Part shown: positions 1-7,408 of the stretch, piece after piece | How positions within the stretch are numbered: the first letter of the stretch is position 1 | Layout: the number at the start of each line of letters is the position of its first letter | DNA from: Microbispora sp. ZYX-F-249 | Lineage (GTDB): Bacteria; Actinomycetota; Actinomycetes; Streptosporangiales; Streptosporangiaceae | Direction: 5' to 3' | NCBI RefSeq assembly: GCF_039649665.1 | Contig: NZ_JBDJAW010000013.1 | Location: 1 to 64,000, forward strand | Length of the DNA stretch: 64,000 nt | Notes under the pieces: model-generated | Seen by the model: only the letters and a program-made list of their open reading frames with translations | Database searches by the model: none | Told to the model about the DNA's origin: nothing | Translations under genes and position numbers: made by a program

Positions 1-1100
1 GCACCCAGGGTGCCGACGTCCTTCAGCGCGATGTCGACGAGGTGACCACGGAGCCTGTAGTCGACGTCGAAGTTGCCCCAGTAGGTCGCCTTGTACCAGC
101 CGTTGTCCTTGGCGAAGTAGAAGGCCTTGCCGTCGGCCGACCAGCCGCCGTTGCCGAACTCCTCCTTGGAGACCCGGGTGACCTCGGTGCCCCACGTCCT
201 GTCCTGGTAGGTGGACGTGCCGTGCTCCTTGGCCTGGTTCTCCAGGGTGGCCTGGTTCGCCGGGACGTTGCCGCCGAGCTGAGCCTTGGTGGCGGGGGCC
301 TTCTGCGAGTCCGGCGTGTGGAGGCGGACGCGCTTGGTGTAGTCCACCACGGGCACGATCTTGCCCGCGAAGCCGGTGCTCTTGAGCTCCAGCTCCTTCT
401 GGGCCTTCTCGGCCTCGGCCTTGGTCTCGAACGTGCGGTTGTCCACCCAGTTCTTGACCTTGTCCACCGACGCGCCGGTGACCTGGACGCCGTTGTAGAC
501 CGTCACGAACGCGTAGTCGCGGTCGCCGTCCTCGTACACGTCGAAGTCGTAGTGGGTGTACGCGGTCTTACCGACGTAGATGCCCCACGGGGTCTTGCCC
601 TGGTAGTAACCCGGGATGAACACCCACTTGTCGAGGGTGTTCTTGTTGCTCACCGTGTCGTAGACGCAGTGACCCGCGGTGGCGACCAGGTTCTTCCACT
701 GGCTCTGGACAGCGGTCGCGGAGCACCAGTGCGGCTTGCCGTCGCCACCGATGAAGAACACCTTGCCGGTGGTCTTCGGCAGGTTGACGTTCTTCAGGTT
801 GCTCGTGGTGGCCTTCTGGTCACCGCTCGAGCCCACCACGCCGGCCTTGCTGTCGGCCGAGGCGCCACCGGTCGACACGTGCTTGGACGGCACGGTCGTC
901 TCGACGTTGTACGGCGTGGCGTTGATCAGGTTGGCCTTGGCCTGGCCGTACCAGAACGCGGCGACCTGCTTGGCGGCGAAGTTCGTGTTGGCCAGGTTAA
1001 CGGGCGGGGCGACGTCGGTGTCGGCCTGAGCCGGCGCGGCGACGGCGGCAGCGGCCAGCAGGCCCGCCGCGATCCCGCCCAGAGCGAGGGTGCGCTTCAT
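1..1100 (-). CDS. Secreted trypsin-like serine peptidase paralogue A (3' end beyond window)
   Basis: The 366 visible residues run off the left edge, so the C-terminus and the expected catalytic-serine region are not seen. An N-terminal signal peptide (Lys-Arg, hydrophobic Ala/Leu core, AQA near residue 26) marks it as secreted. The chymotrypsin-fold signature CSATAV...LVATAGHC places the catalytic His at about residue 144, and DRDYAFV gives a candidate Asp at about 195. The ATG at 1100 follows a GGGAGA ribosome site. It is a close paralogue of the next gene (2036-3850): the first 205 residues are largely the same, and similarity returns near the edge (KDVGTLG). Its middle region has an ordinary charged segment where the paralogue has a His-Asp repeat. 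The fold is clear. The substrate is unknown. Confidence 0.85.
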   Translation of the reverse strand, partial: MKRTLALGGIAAGLLAAAAVAAPAQADTDVAPPVNLANTNFAAKQVAAFWYGQAKANLINATPYNVETTVPSKHVSTGGASADSKAGVVGSSGDQKATTSNLKNVNLPKTTGKVFFIGGDGKPHWCSATAVQSQWKNLVATAGHCVYDTVSNKNTLDKWVFIPGYYQGKTPWGIYVGKTAYTHYDFDVYEDGDRDYAFVTVYNGVQVTGASVDKVKNWVDNRTFETKAEAEKAQKELELKSTGFAGKIVPVVDYTKRVRLHTPDSQKAPATKAQLGGNVPANQATLENQAKEHGTSTYQDRTWGTEVTRVSKEEFGNGGWSADGKAFYFAKDNGWYKATYWGNFDVDYRLRGHLVDIALKDVGTLG

Positions 1101-1174
1101 GGATTTCTCCCAGGTCTGTCGTGGGACGCCACTTGCGCCCCATCCGTCAGTGAAGGATCGAGAAGAAAGCTATA
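1101..1174 (-). promoter_or_regulatory. Promoter and conserved 5' leader of paralogue A
   Basis: Read on the minus strand, a -10-like TATAGC lies at 1174-1169. It is followed by a leader containing CACTGACG and a small hairpin (arms at 1136-1141 and 1123-1128, with one G-U pair in RNA), then GGGAGA before the ATG. The leader of the paralogue at 2036-3850 has the same elements in the same order and almost the same spacing. That argues for retained function, or for recent duplication that included the promoter. No convincing -35 was found. Confidence 0.45.
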
Positions 1175-1968
1175 GGAGAGTTTCGTGAGGTGTAAGAGCA
1201 TTCGCGGCCTCCGCCCGGGTGCCGGCGGCACCCCCGTCACGCCGTGCGGACGCGTTTTGCCTGATCATTTACGTCGTGCATCAATCTTCCTGACGGCGCC
1301 GTTCAGCCTCGAATGTGAGCTAAATCACAGGTTTGAATGAAACCGGCAGCGCGGGGATCGCGTCCAAATCGGCCCGTCGGTGGAGGTGGGCAGCGGACGT
1401 GGGGGACGTTGCCGCGATGACGGGCTTTGGCCTGTTTCGAGGGCTTATGTCGCAGGTCAGGTGCCATTCGGCCGTGTCGCGGAGCCGGCCTCGCACGTCC
1501 GGCACGGGCCGCTCCCGCCGTCCCGACGCCTCCGCGTACGCCGCTGATCCACGGAATCTCACGGGCGGACATCTCGTCGCGCTCGCCGGTACGGAGACGT
1601 CGGCCGCGGCAGAGAATTTGGACCGGTCCGAACAAACGCCATTGGTTATTGCATCGGTCCAATCGGTATTCAGCCGCGTCCCGATTCATCGGCAGCGAAG
1701 TCCATGACCGCCTTGGTCAAGGCCGGAGGGAGAGGAAAGCGGGCCTACCGCGGCTGCGCGCGGCAATTCAGGTGGCCGGATCCGGGCGTGGCACAGCCCT
1801 CAAGGCCGGCCGTACGGCCCTCAGAGGGGGCTCTGGCGGCCGTCTTGGGCGGCCGGGGCGCACGGGGAGACACCGACGCGTGCGGTGGGACCCGGATCAC
1901 GCGGATGACAGCGGCTCGCGGCGCGCAGGAGACCGCAGAGGAGACGGCGCGTCCGGGGAGTCTCCGGA
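1175..1968. other. Intergenic stretch with no supported gene
   Basis: About 800 bp separate the promoter of paralogue A from the terminator of paralogue B. Open frames here on both strands overlap each other, have Arg/Pro/Gly-rich shadow composition, and lack a good ribosome site. The part near 1240-1335 is less GC-rich and holds the TGTGA-N6-TCACA palindrome listed separately. Nothing else is recognised. Confidence 0.6.
1314..1329. promoter_or_regulatory. CRP-type operator (TGTGA-N6-TCACA) upstream of paralogue A
   Basis: TGTGAGCTAAATCACA is a perfect match to the CRP-family consensus, with two 5-bp arms and a 6-bp spacer. It lies 214 bp upstream of the paralogue A start, about 140 bp upstream of its proposed -10. 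An equally perfect site sits upstream of paralogue B at 4097-4112. The pairing makes chance unlikely. The distance from the promoter is large for direct activation, so the mode of action is unknown. Confidence 0.55.
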
Positions 1969-1969
1969 A

Positions 1970-2007
1970 AAAACGAAAGGGCCCGGATGGACAAGCCATC
2001 CGGGCCC
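1970..2007 (-). terminator. Rho-independent terminator of paralogue B
   Basis: A perfect 12-bp stem (GGGCCCGGATGG at 1979-1990 with CCATCCGGGCCC at 1996-2007) encloses a 5-nt loop. In the minus-strand transcript it is followed by TTTCGTTTTTT. It starts about 30 nt past the stop codon of the gene at 2036-3850. Confidence 0.9.
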
Positions 2008-2035
2008 TTCCTGACGCCGTCAGGAGTCAGAACAC

Positions 2036-3850
2036 TCAGACGATGCGGCCGGAGTGGAACTTCGCGGCGTACTGGTAGACGGCCAGGGTCTCACCGTCGA
2101 AGTACGGCGAGATGCTGGTGTCGATGCGGCTGTTGCCGTCCACGTCGCCCAGGCCGATGGTCACACCGTTCAGGTAACCGAGGCGCTTGGCGCTGCTGTA
2201 GCGGAACAGCCAGGACGAGCCGATCGAGCCCTCGCCCGTGAACGAGGTCTTGACCCCGACGAGCTCCTCGCCCTTGACGGACGGGACGCTCACCTTGAAG
2301 GTCTTGCCGTACGCCCACTTGAGGGTCTGGCCGGTGAAGGCGTAGTTGCCGTCCGGGTGCGACCCGCTCGGGTAACCGAACACGAAGACGTTCGTGCCGA
2401 TCTTCTGGTTGTAGGCCAGGCCCTGACCGCCGACGTTGTCGCCGAGACGCCCCACGTCCTTCAGGGTGATCTTCAGCGTGCCGTGCGGCTTGTGGTCGTT
2501 GCGGACCGACTTCGCCCAGAACGTCCGGGCGTAGTACTTGTACTTCGGCCGGTGGTTGTTGTCGTCGCAGTGGTCCTTGCCGCCGCGCCCGCGCTCGTTG
2601 TCGCCCCCGAAGTTGCTGCGGGGACCACGGTCGTCGTCGCACCAGTCCGGCTTGCCGGTCGGCTTGCCGGTCGGGGTGGCACTCGGCGACGGGGACGGGG
2701 AGGCCGAGGCCGACGGCGAGGGGCTCGGCGAAGGCGTGGCGGACGGCGAGGGGGAGGGGGTGTGCCCGGGGCGGCCCCTGTCCCCGTCGTTGCCGCCGAC
2801 CTTCAGGAGGGTGACGTCGTCCGCGGCAGCCCTGGGGCCGTGACCCGGTCCGCCGTGGCCGTGGTCGTCGCGGTCCCAGACCTTCTTGCGGAAGTACAGC
2901 GTCTTGCCGTCGCCGCTCTCGTAGGAGTCGAAACGGCTGTTGTACTGGCGCTCGCTGATCTCGCGGGTCTCGACGCCCGTGCCCTTGGCCCAGGGGCCGT
3001 TGCCGGTGAGGTCCCTGCCCCTGTTCAGGGCCTTGAACTCGTCCACGGACAGACGCTTGACGTACGAGCGGTCGTCGTGACCGCGTCCACGGTGGTCGTC
3101 GCGCCCGTGGTGGTCGTCGCGGCCGTGGTGGTCGTCGCGGCCGTGGTGGTCGTCGCGGCCGTGGTGGTCGTCGCGCCCGTGGTTGTGTCCGCGGTGGTCG
3201 TCGCGGCCGTACCGGTCGTAGCTGACGTCGGTGACCTGGACGCCGTTGTAGACCGTCACGAACGCGTAGTCGCGGTCGCCGTCCTCGTAGACGTCGTAGT
3301 CGTAGTGGGTGTAGGCGGTCTTGCCGACGTAGATGCCCCACGGGGTCTTGCCCTGGTAGTAACCCGGGATGAAGACCCACTTGTCGAGCGTGGCCTTGTT
3401 GCTCGCCGTGTCGTAGACACAGTGACCGGCGGTCGCCACCAGGTTCTTGTACCCGCTCTGCACCGAGGTGGCCGAGCACCAGTGCGGCCTGTGGTCGGCG
3501 CCGATGAAGAACACCTTGCCCACGGTGCGGGGGAGGTTGACGTTCTTCAGGTTGCCGGTGGAGGCCTTCTGGTCGCCGCTGGAGCCGACGACGCCCGCCT
3601 TGCTGCTGGCGGAGGTCCCGCCGGTCGAGACGTGCTTGGTCGGGAGCTTGGTCTCGACGTTGTACGGCGTCGCGTTGATCAGGTTGGCCCGGGCCTCGCC
3701 GAACCAGAACGCGGCCACCTGCTGCGCGGCGAAGTTGGTCTTCGCGAGGTTGATGGCCGGGATCTTGTCGTCGGCTTGGGCCGGAGAGGCGACGATTGCG
3801 GAGGCCAGGAGGCCGGCCGCGACGCCGCCGAGAGCGAGAGTGCGCTTCAA
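2036..3850 (-). CDS. Secreted trypsin-like protein, paralogue B, with His-Asp repeat and Pro-Ser linker
   Basis: This is a 604-residue exported protein starting at TTG 3850. The TTG aligns exactly with the ATG of paralogue A and follows AGGGAGA at correct spacing, so the longer frame to 3883 is not preferred. In order: signal peptide (1-26), trypsin-like core with TAGHC (His 143) and DRDYAF (Asp 194), a repeat region at 216-260 built from RDDHHG units, a Pro/Ser linker at about 364-392, then a C-terminal half. Where family members carry G-x-S-G-G-P, this protein reads GSIGSSW (541-547). The usual nucleophile position is therefore Ile, or the serine is displaced. The Asp/His-rich insert could bind metal ions. 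That is inference. It may be an active protease, an altered one, or a pseudoenzyme. Confidence 0.85.
   Translation of the reverse strand: MKRTLALGGVAAGLLASAIVASPAQADDKIPAINLAKTNFAAQQVAAFWFGEARANLINATPYNVETKLPTKHVSTGGTSASSKAGVVGSSGDQKASTGNLKNVNLPRTVGKVFFIGADHRPHWCSATSVQSGYKNLVATAGHCVYDTASNKATLDKWVFIPGYYQGKTPWGIYVGKTAYTHYDYDVYEDGDRDYAFVTVYNGVQVTDVSYDRYGRDDHRGHNHGRDDHHGRDDHHGRDDHHGRDDHHGRDDHRGRGHDDRSYVKRLSVDEFKALNRGRDLTGNGPWAKGTGVETREISERQYNSRFDSYESGDGKTLYFRKKVWDRDDHGHGGPGHGPRAAADDVTLLKVGGNDGDRGRPGHTPSPSPSATPSPSPSPSASASPSPSPSATPTGKPTGKPDWCDDDRGPRSNFGGDNERGRGGKDHCDDNNHRPKYKYYARTFWAKSVRNDHKPHGTLKITLKDVGRLGDNVGGQGLAYNQKIGTNVFVFGYPSGSHPDGNYAFTGQTLKWAYGKTFKVSVPSVKGEELVGVKTSFTGEGSIGSSWLFRYSSAKRLGYLNGVTIGLGDVDGNSRIDTSISPYFDGETLAVYQYAAKFHSGRIV
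3091..3180. repeat. Five tandem 18-bp repeats encoding RDDHHG
   Basis: Five in-frame copies of GGTGGTCGTCGCGSCCGT lie end to end, with a partial copy beyond. On the minus strand they encode Arg-Asp-Asp-His-His/Arg-Gly units of the protease-like protein. Copies differ only at one G/C position, which suggests recent expansion by slippage. The paralogue at 1-1100 has no such repeat at this position. Confidence 0.85.
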
Positions 3851-3924
3851 GGTGAATCTCCCTGGTCTGTCGTGGGGCGTCACTTGCGCCCCATGCGTCA
3901 GTGAAGGAACTGATGGAAGTTATA
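3851..3924 (-). promoter_or_regulatory. Promoter and conserved 5' leader of paralogue B
   Basis: On the minus strand, TATAAC (3924-3919) is a good -10. The leader then carries CACTGACG, a 7-bp hairpin (TGGGGCG/CGCCCCA, 3873-3893, 7-nt loop) and AGGGAGA before the TTG start. The same order occurs before paralogue A. AT-rich DNA just upstream (3927-3970) contains the inverted repeat CTGAAA-N7-TTTCAG at 3938-3956. Confidence 0.5.
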
Positions 3925-4276
3925 ACGAAGAAAGCCTCTGAAAACAGAAATTTCAGAATTTGCTATCAGCGCCCACAGGGTCTCCACGCGCCGTCCCGGC
4001 GGCTCCGCCGTACGTCTACGGGCATCGTCTCCGCTGATCACGTAGCCATCGAGAGTCCCTCATTCGGTGGCCGTGCTGGACCGGTCCAGGGATAAATGTG
4101 AGGAAAATCACATCGAGGGGGAGTTGTGTCACTGCGGAGAGTGAAGCCAGCAAGCTGGTGACGAATAGCCGCTTACGCCGTCGAAAGCGTCAAAAGCGAC
4201 AAACGGCAGAGAATGGCATTTCCGGGTCGCGAGGAGGGCGTCCGCCGGCTGTCGAGCCGGCGGAGGTGGAGCCGGC
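3925..4276. other. Intergenic region of unusually low GC
   Basis: About 350 bp separate two minus-strand genes. Base composition drops clearly around 3925-3970 and 4090-4220 compared with its surroundings. It contains the CRP-type palindrome at 4097-4112 and upstream promoter DNA of paralogue B. Small open frames here lack ribosome sites and coding-like codon use. No RNA gene is recognised. Confidence 0.5.
4097..4112. promoter_or_regulatory. CRP-type operator (TGTGA-N6-TCACA) upstream of paralogue B
   Basis: TGTGAGGAAAATCACA is a second perfect CRP-family palindrome. It is placed 247 bp upstream of the paralogue B start, similar to the site before paralogue A. The arms are identical and the spacer differs, as expected for a conserved protein-binding site. 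Confidence 0.55.
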
Positions 4277-4801
4277 TCAGTGAGCTGTCCCGTTGGAGGT
4301 GTCGAAGGGGACCAGGAGCGTGCGCAGCAGCCCGGCGAGGGCCTGCTGCTCGTGCTGTTCGAGACCGGCCAGCAACTCGCGTTCCCGGCGCAGCAGGTCG
4401 GCGAAGGCGTCGTCCACGCGGTGCCTTCCGGCAGGGGTGAGCCGCACGAGCACGCCGCGACGGTCCTCGGGGTCGGGGCGCCGGGTGACCAGGCCGGCGG
4501 CGGCGAGCCTGTCGATGCGGTTCGTCATCGTGCCCGAGGTGACAAGAGTGGCGCGCAGCAGCGCCCCCGGGCTGAGCTCGTACGGCTCGCCCGCGCGACG
4601 CAGGGCCGTCAGCACGTCGAACTCCCATGACTCCATGTCGTGGGAGGCGAAGGCCGCGCGGCGCTCACGCTCAAGGTGCCGGCTCAACCGGGACACGCGG
4701 CTCAGCACTTCGAGAGGCGTCACGTCCAGGTCCGGGCGCTCCTGCTTCCAGGCCGCTACCAGCCGGTCCACCTCGTCCTCGGCGGGCCTCGAGAAGGTCA
4801 T
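4277..4801 (-). CDS. MarR-family transcriptional regulator
   Basis: This 174-residue protein has the winged-helix MarR core: SWEFDVLTALRRAG, then TSGTMTNRIDRLAAAGLV as the recognition helix region, and DPEDRRGVLVRLT as the wing. It is divergent from the Tam-like methyltransferase gene, with two 18-bp palindromes between them, so it probably represses both itself and that gene. The window holds a paralogue at 41746-42246 that shares the EWEFDVLATLRR...PYELTxGAL block. The ligand is unknown. Confidence 0.9.
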   Translation of the reverse strand: MTFSRPAEDEVDRLVAAWKQERPDLDVTPLEVLSRVSRLSRHLERERRAAFASHDMESWEFDVLTALRRAGEPYELSPGALLRATLVTSGTMTNRIDRLAAAGLVTRRPDPEDRRGVLVRLTPAGRHRVDDAFADLLRRERELLAGLEQHEQQALAGLLRTLLVPFDTSNGTAH

Positions 4802-4816
4802 GGGCCGAGTTTAGCT

Positions 4817-4869
4817 TCTCTTGACATCGAGATATCTCCCGCGATATCGAGTATCTCGACATCAAGATA
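4817..4869. promoter_or_regulatory. Twin MarR-type operators
   Basis: Two 18-bp imperfect palindromes of the form TATCTYGACATCRAGATA lie at 4817-4834 and 4852-4869, with centres 35 bp apart. They fill the gap between the divergent marR-like gene and the methyltransferase gene. Matching half-sites TATCT/AGATA are visible in both. Binding by the adjacent MarR protein is inferred from position. Confidence 0.6.
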
Positions 4870-4883
4870 ATGGAGGCGTGGAC

Positions 4884-5630
4884 ATGTGGGATCCGGAGGT
4901 CTACGGGCGCTACGCGACGGAGCGCGGCCGCCCCTTCTACGAGCTCATCGCCCGGGTGAACGCCCGATCGCCCCGGTACGTCGTCGATCTCGGCTGCGGC
5001 ACCGGAGAGCTCACGGCGACCCTGTGCGATCGCTGGCCCGGCGCCCACGTGCACGGCGTCGACTCCTCGCCGGAGATGATCGCCAAGGCGCCGCCCGGGC
5101 CGACGTTCGAGACGGCCGACGTCCGCGACTGGCGCCCGCCGCGGCCGGTCGACGTGATCGTCTCGAACGCGCTCCTGCAGTGGATCCCGGAGCACCCCGA
5201 CCTGCTGCGCCGGTGGAGGGGCCACCTGACCGAGGGCGGCTGGCTCGCCTTCCAGATCCCCGGCAACTTCCACGCGCCGAGCCACGCCGTCGTCCGCGAG
5301 CTGTGCCGTACGACCTGGCGGGAGGAGCTGGGCGACGTGTGGCGGGGGACGCCGGTCGGGGACCCGGCCGACTACGTGGACCTGCTCGCGGGGCTCGGCT
5401 TCGTCGTGGACGCGTGGGAGACCACGTACACCCACATCCTGCCGGGGGAGGACCCGGTGCTCGGCTGGATCAAGGGCACGGCACTGCGGCCCATGCTCGA
5501 CCGGCTGCCGGCCGGGCGGCAGGCCGCCTTCCTCGCCGACTGCGCGCGTGCTCTGCGCGAGGCCTACCCGCCCAGGCCGTACGGCACGCCGTTTCCATTC
5601 CGGCGGATCTTCGTGGCCGCGCATCTTTGA
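4884..5630 (+). CDS. tam: Trans-aconitate 2-methyltransferase-like SAM methyltransferase
   Basis: The 248-residue protein has the class I SAM-binding motif VDLGCGTGELT near residues 34-44 and an acidic GVDSSPEMI strand end. Length and sequence fit Tam (N-terminal MWDPEVYGRYATERGRPF, LQWIPEHPDLL, FQIPGNF). Tam methylates trans-aconitate, a spontaneous by-product that inhibits aconitase. ATG 4884 is chosen because GGAGG lies 7 nt upstream. A longer frame starting within the operator region is unlikely. It is divergent from, and probably controlled by, the MarR gene. Confidence 0.8.
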   Translation: MWDPEVYGRYATERGRPFYELIARVNARSPRYVVDLGCGTGELTATLCDRWPGAHVHGVDSSPEMIAKAPPGPTFETADVRDWRPPRPVDVIVSNALLQWIPEHPDLLRRWRGHLTEGGWLAFQIPGNFHAPSHAVVRELCRTTWREELGDVWRGTPVGDPADYVDLLAGLGFVVDAWETTYTHILPGEDPVLGWIKGTALRPMLDRLPAGRQAAFLADCARALREAYPPRPYGTPFPFRRIFVAAHL

Positions 5631-5689
5631 AATCTGTTCACTTTCGCGTGGCAGTATGACCGCCGACCGGGACACCACAAGGGGGAACG

Positions 5690-7156
5690 GTGGCGCTGGA
5701 AATAGAGGACAAGTTCGACGTTCCGGAGGGTTTCGTCCTTCCCGGCCTCGGTGGCCTGCCGGGGTGCGAAGGGGTGGCCGAGCCGCTTTCCCACCGGTTG
5801 ACCGCCGTCTACTTCGACACCCCCGACCTGCGGCTGGCGGCCCGGGGCGTCACCCTGCGCCGGCGGCGCGGCGGGGACGACGAGGGCTGGCATCTCAAGC
5901 TGCCCAGAACCAAGGGCGCGCGCCGGGAGATCACCCGGCCGCTCACCCGCAGCGCCAAGGTGGTGCCCGCCGAGCTGGCCGGCCTCGTGCTTGCGTACAC
6001 GCGGGGCGCCCCGCTCGCGCCGGTGGCCCAGCTGGAGACCCGTCGCGGGATCACCCGGCTGCTCGGGCCGGGCGACACGGTGCTCGTGGAGATCGCCGAC
6101 GATCGGGTCAAGGGCACGGTGCTCGGCGACGAGCCGGTGGTGCGGCGCTGGCGCGAGGTCGAGGCCGAGCTCAAGGAGGGCGATCGCGACCTCCTGAAGA
6201 AGGTGGCCAAGCGCCTGCGCAAGGCGGGCGCCACTCCTGCCGTCAGCGCGAGCAAGCTCGCCCGCGTCCTGGGTGACCGCATACCCGCGCCGCGGCCGGT
6301 GACCCGGCCCGAGCCCGGTTCCGCCGGGGAGGTCGTCGCCGCCTATCTCCGCGCCCACGTCGCCGCGCTGCTCGCGCGGGACCCGTACGTGCGGCTGGCC
6401 GAGGAGGACGCCGTCCACAAGGCCAGGGTCTCCTGCCGCCGTCTGCGCAGCGCGCTCAAGGCGTTCAGACGGATCGTCGCCGGCACCGAGGAGCTCCGGG
6501 AGGAGCTCAAGTGGCTCGGCGAGGTGCTGGGCGAGGCCCGCGACCTGGAGGTCCTCCGGGCCCGCTTCGCCGCCCGGCTCGACGACGTCGACCCCCGCTT
6601 CGTCACCGAGGACGCGCGCCGCAGGCTGGGGGACGACCTGCGGGCCAGGGAGCACGACGCGTACGAGCACATCCGGGCGGCCCTCGGCGGGGAGCGTTAC
6701 TTCGCCCTGCTCGACGCCCTCGACGCGCTGGCCGCCGACCCGCCGCTGACGGCCATGGCGGCCAAGAAGGCGGACAAGGCGCTGCCGAAGATCGTGGACA
6801 AAGCGTGGCGCCGGGTGACCGACGCCTACGACGCGGCGCGGCGCGTTGAGGAGGGCGAGGAGCGGGAGACGGCCATGCACGAGGTGCGCAAGGCCGCCAA
6901 GCGCGCCCGCTACACGGCCGAGGCCGCCGGCATGCCCGGCCGGGCCGAGCGCGCCGAGCGGGTGCAGGAGGTGCTCGGACGGCACCAGGACGGCGTCGTC
7001 GCCCAGGGCGTGCTGCTGGAGGAGGCCGAACGGGCCAGGCAGGCGGGGGAGGACACCTTCACCTACGGCATGCTCGCCGGCATCGAGAGCGCCGAGGCCG
7101 CCCGGGCCCACGAGGAGTTCCCCGCCGTCTGGTCCCACCTCCCCCACTCCGCGTGA
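5690..7156 (+). CDS. CYTH and CHAD domain protein
   Basis: The protein has 488 residues with a GTG start at 5690. Residues 1-200 are a CYTH (triphosphate tunnel) domain beginning with the ExExK signature EIEDKF and rich in paired Arg/Lys strands. Residues 215-480 are a CHAD helical domain with repeated His/Arg motifs (VHKARVSCRRLRSALKAF, MHEVRKAAKRARY). CHAD domains bind polyphosphate, and CYTH domains hydrolyse or bind triphosphates. The polyphosphate kinase gene lies 1.2 kb away on the other strand. The stop codon falls inside the first motif of the repeat element at 7153-7401. Confidence 0.92.
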   Translation: MALEIEDKFDVPEGFVLPGLGGLPGCEGVAEPLSHRLTAVYFDTPDLRLAARGVTLRRRRGGDDEGWHLKLPRTKGARREITRPLTRSAKVVPAELAGLVLAYTRGAPLAPVAQLETRRGITRLLGPGDTVLVEIADDRVKGTVLGDEPVVRRWREVEAELKEGDRDLLKKVAKRLRKAGATPAVSASKLARVLGDRIPAPRPVTRPEPGSAGEVVAAYLRAHVAALLARDPYVRLAEEDAVHKARVSCRRLRSALKAFRRIVAGTEELREELKWLGEVLGEARDLEVLRARFAARLDDVDPRFVTEDARRRLGDDLRAREHDAYEHIRAALGGERYFALLDALDALAADPPLTAMAAKKADKALPKIVDKAWRRVTDAYDAARRVEEGEERETAMHEVRKAAKRARYTAEAAGMPGRAERAERVQEVLGRHQDGVVAQGVLLEEAERARQAGEDTFTYGMLAGIESAEAARAHEEFPAVWSHLPHSA

Positions 7157-7401
7157 TCTTGTAGTTTGTCGCAAGTATGGCGGGTGAGCTGCACAGAATT
7201 CCGTTGTGATCTTGCAAGCGATCAAGCTAATACTGGCTGACCTGCCCGAACGGTCCTCGTGATCTTGCAGATGCCGGCACGGTGCAAGATCAGGGAATGC
7301 ATAGTCCCTGGTCAGCTCACGTCCGGCGTCGACGGCTGCATGATCACGAAGTGTTCTTCCCAAGGTCAGCGGCAGTCCCTGCGACAAATTACAAGATCAC
7401 G
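7153..7401. repeat. Mirror-image intergenic array A (CGTGATCTTG, 53-bp period)
   Basis: Three forward GTGATCTTG motifs start at 7153, 7206 and 7259. Three reverse motifs (CAAGATCAGG 7285, CATGATCACG 7339, CAAGATCACG 7392) follow. Spacings are 53, 53 and 54, 53 bp, symmetric about position 7277. The outermost copies extend to a 20-bp inverted repeat beginning GTGATCTTGTA and ending TTTGTCGCA. Spacers share only a weak TGACCTG-like core. The element lies between two convergent genes. A second element with the same design is at 58796-59083. It has no coding capacity and no transposase. Confidence 0.85.
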
Positions 7402-7408
7402 CGGGGGG

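Noticed and set aside
1101-1174. Cyclic-di-AMP (ydaO) riboswitch in the protease leader
   Set aside because: The leader is conserved but only about 70 nt, too short and without the ydaO core sequences.
1704-2078. Small plus-strand ORF between the two secreted-protein genes
   Set aside because: It overlaps the terminator and the 3' end of the minus-strand gene, has no ribosome site, and shows no recognisable motif.
2054-3904. Plus-strand frame opposite the protease-like gene
   Set aside because: It is a Val/Ala/Gly-rich shadow, whereas the minus frame has a signal peptide, catalytic motifs, ribosome site and terminator.
3901-4283. Two small plus-strand ORFs in the low-GC gap
   Set aside because: There are no ribosome sites, the composition is that of non-coding DNA, and they overlap promoter and operator sequences.
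7153-7401. CRISPR array
   Set aside because: The regular 53-bp period suggested it, but the repeat is only about ten bases, half the copies are inverted, and no cas gene is present.
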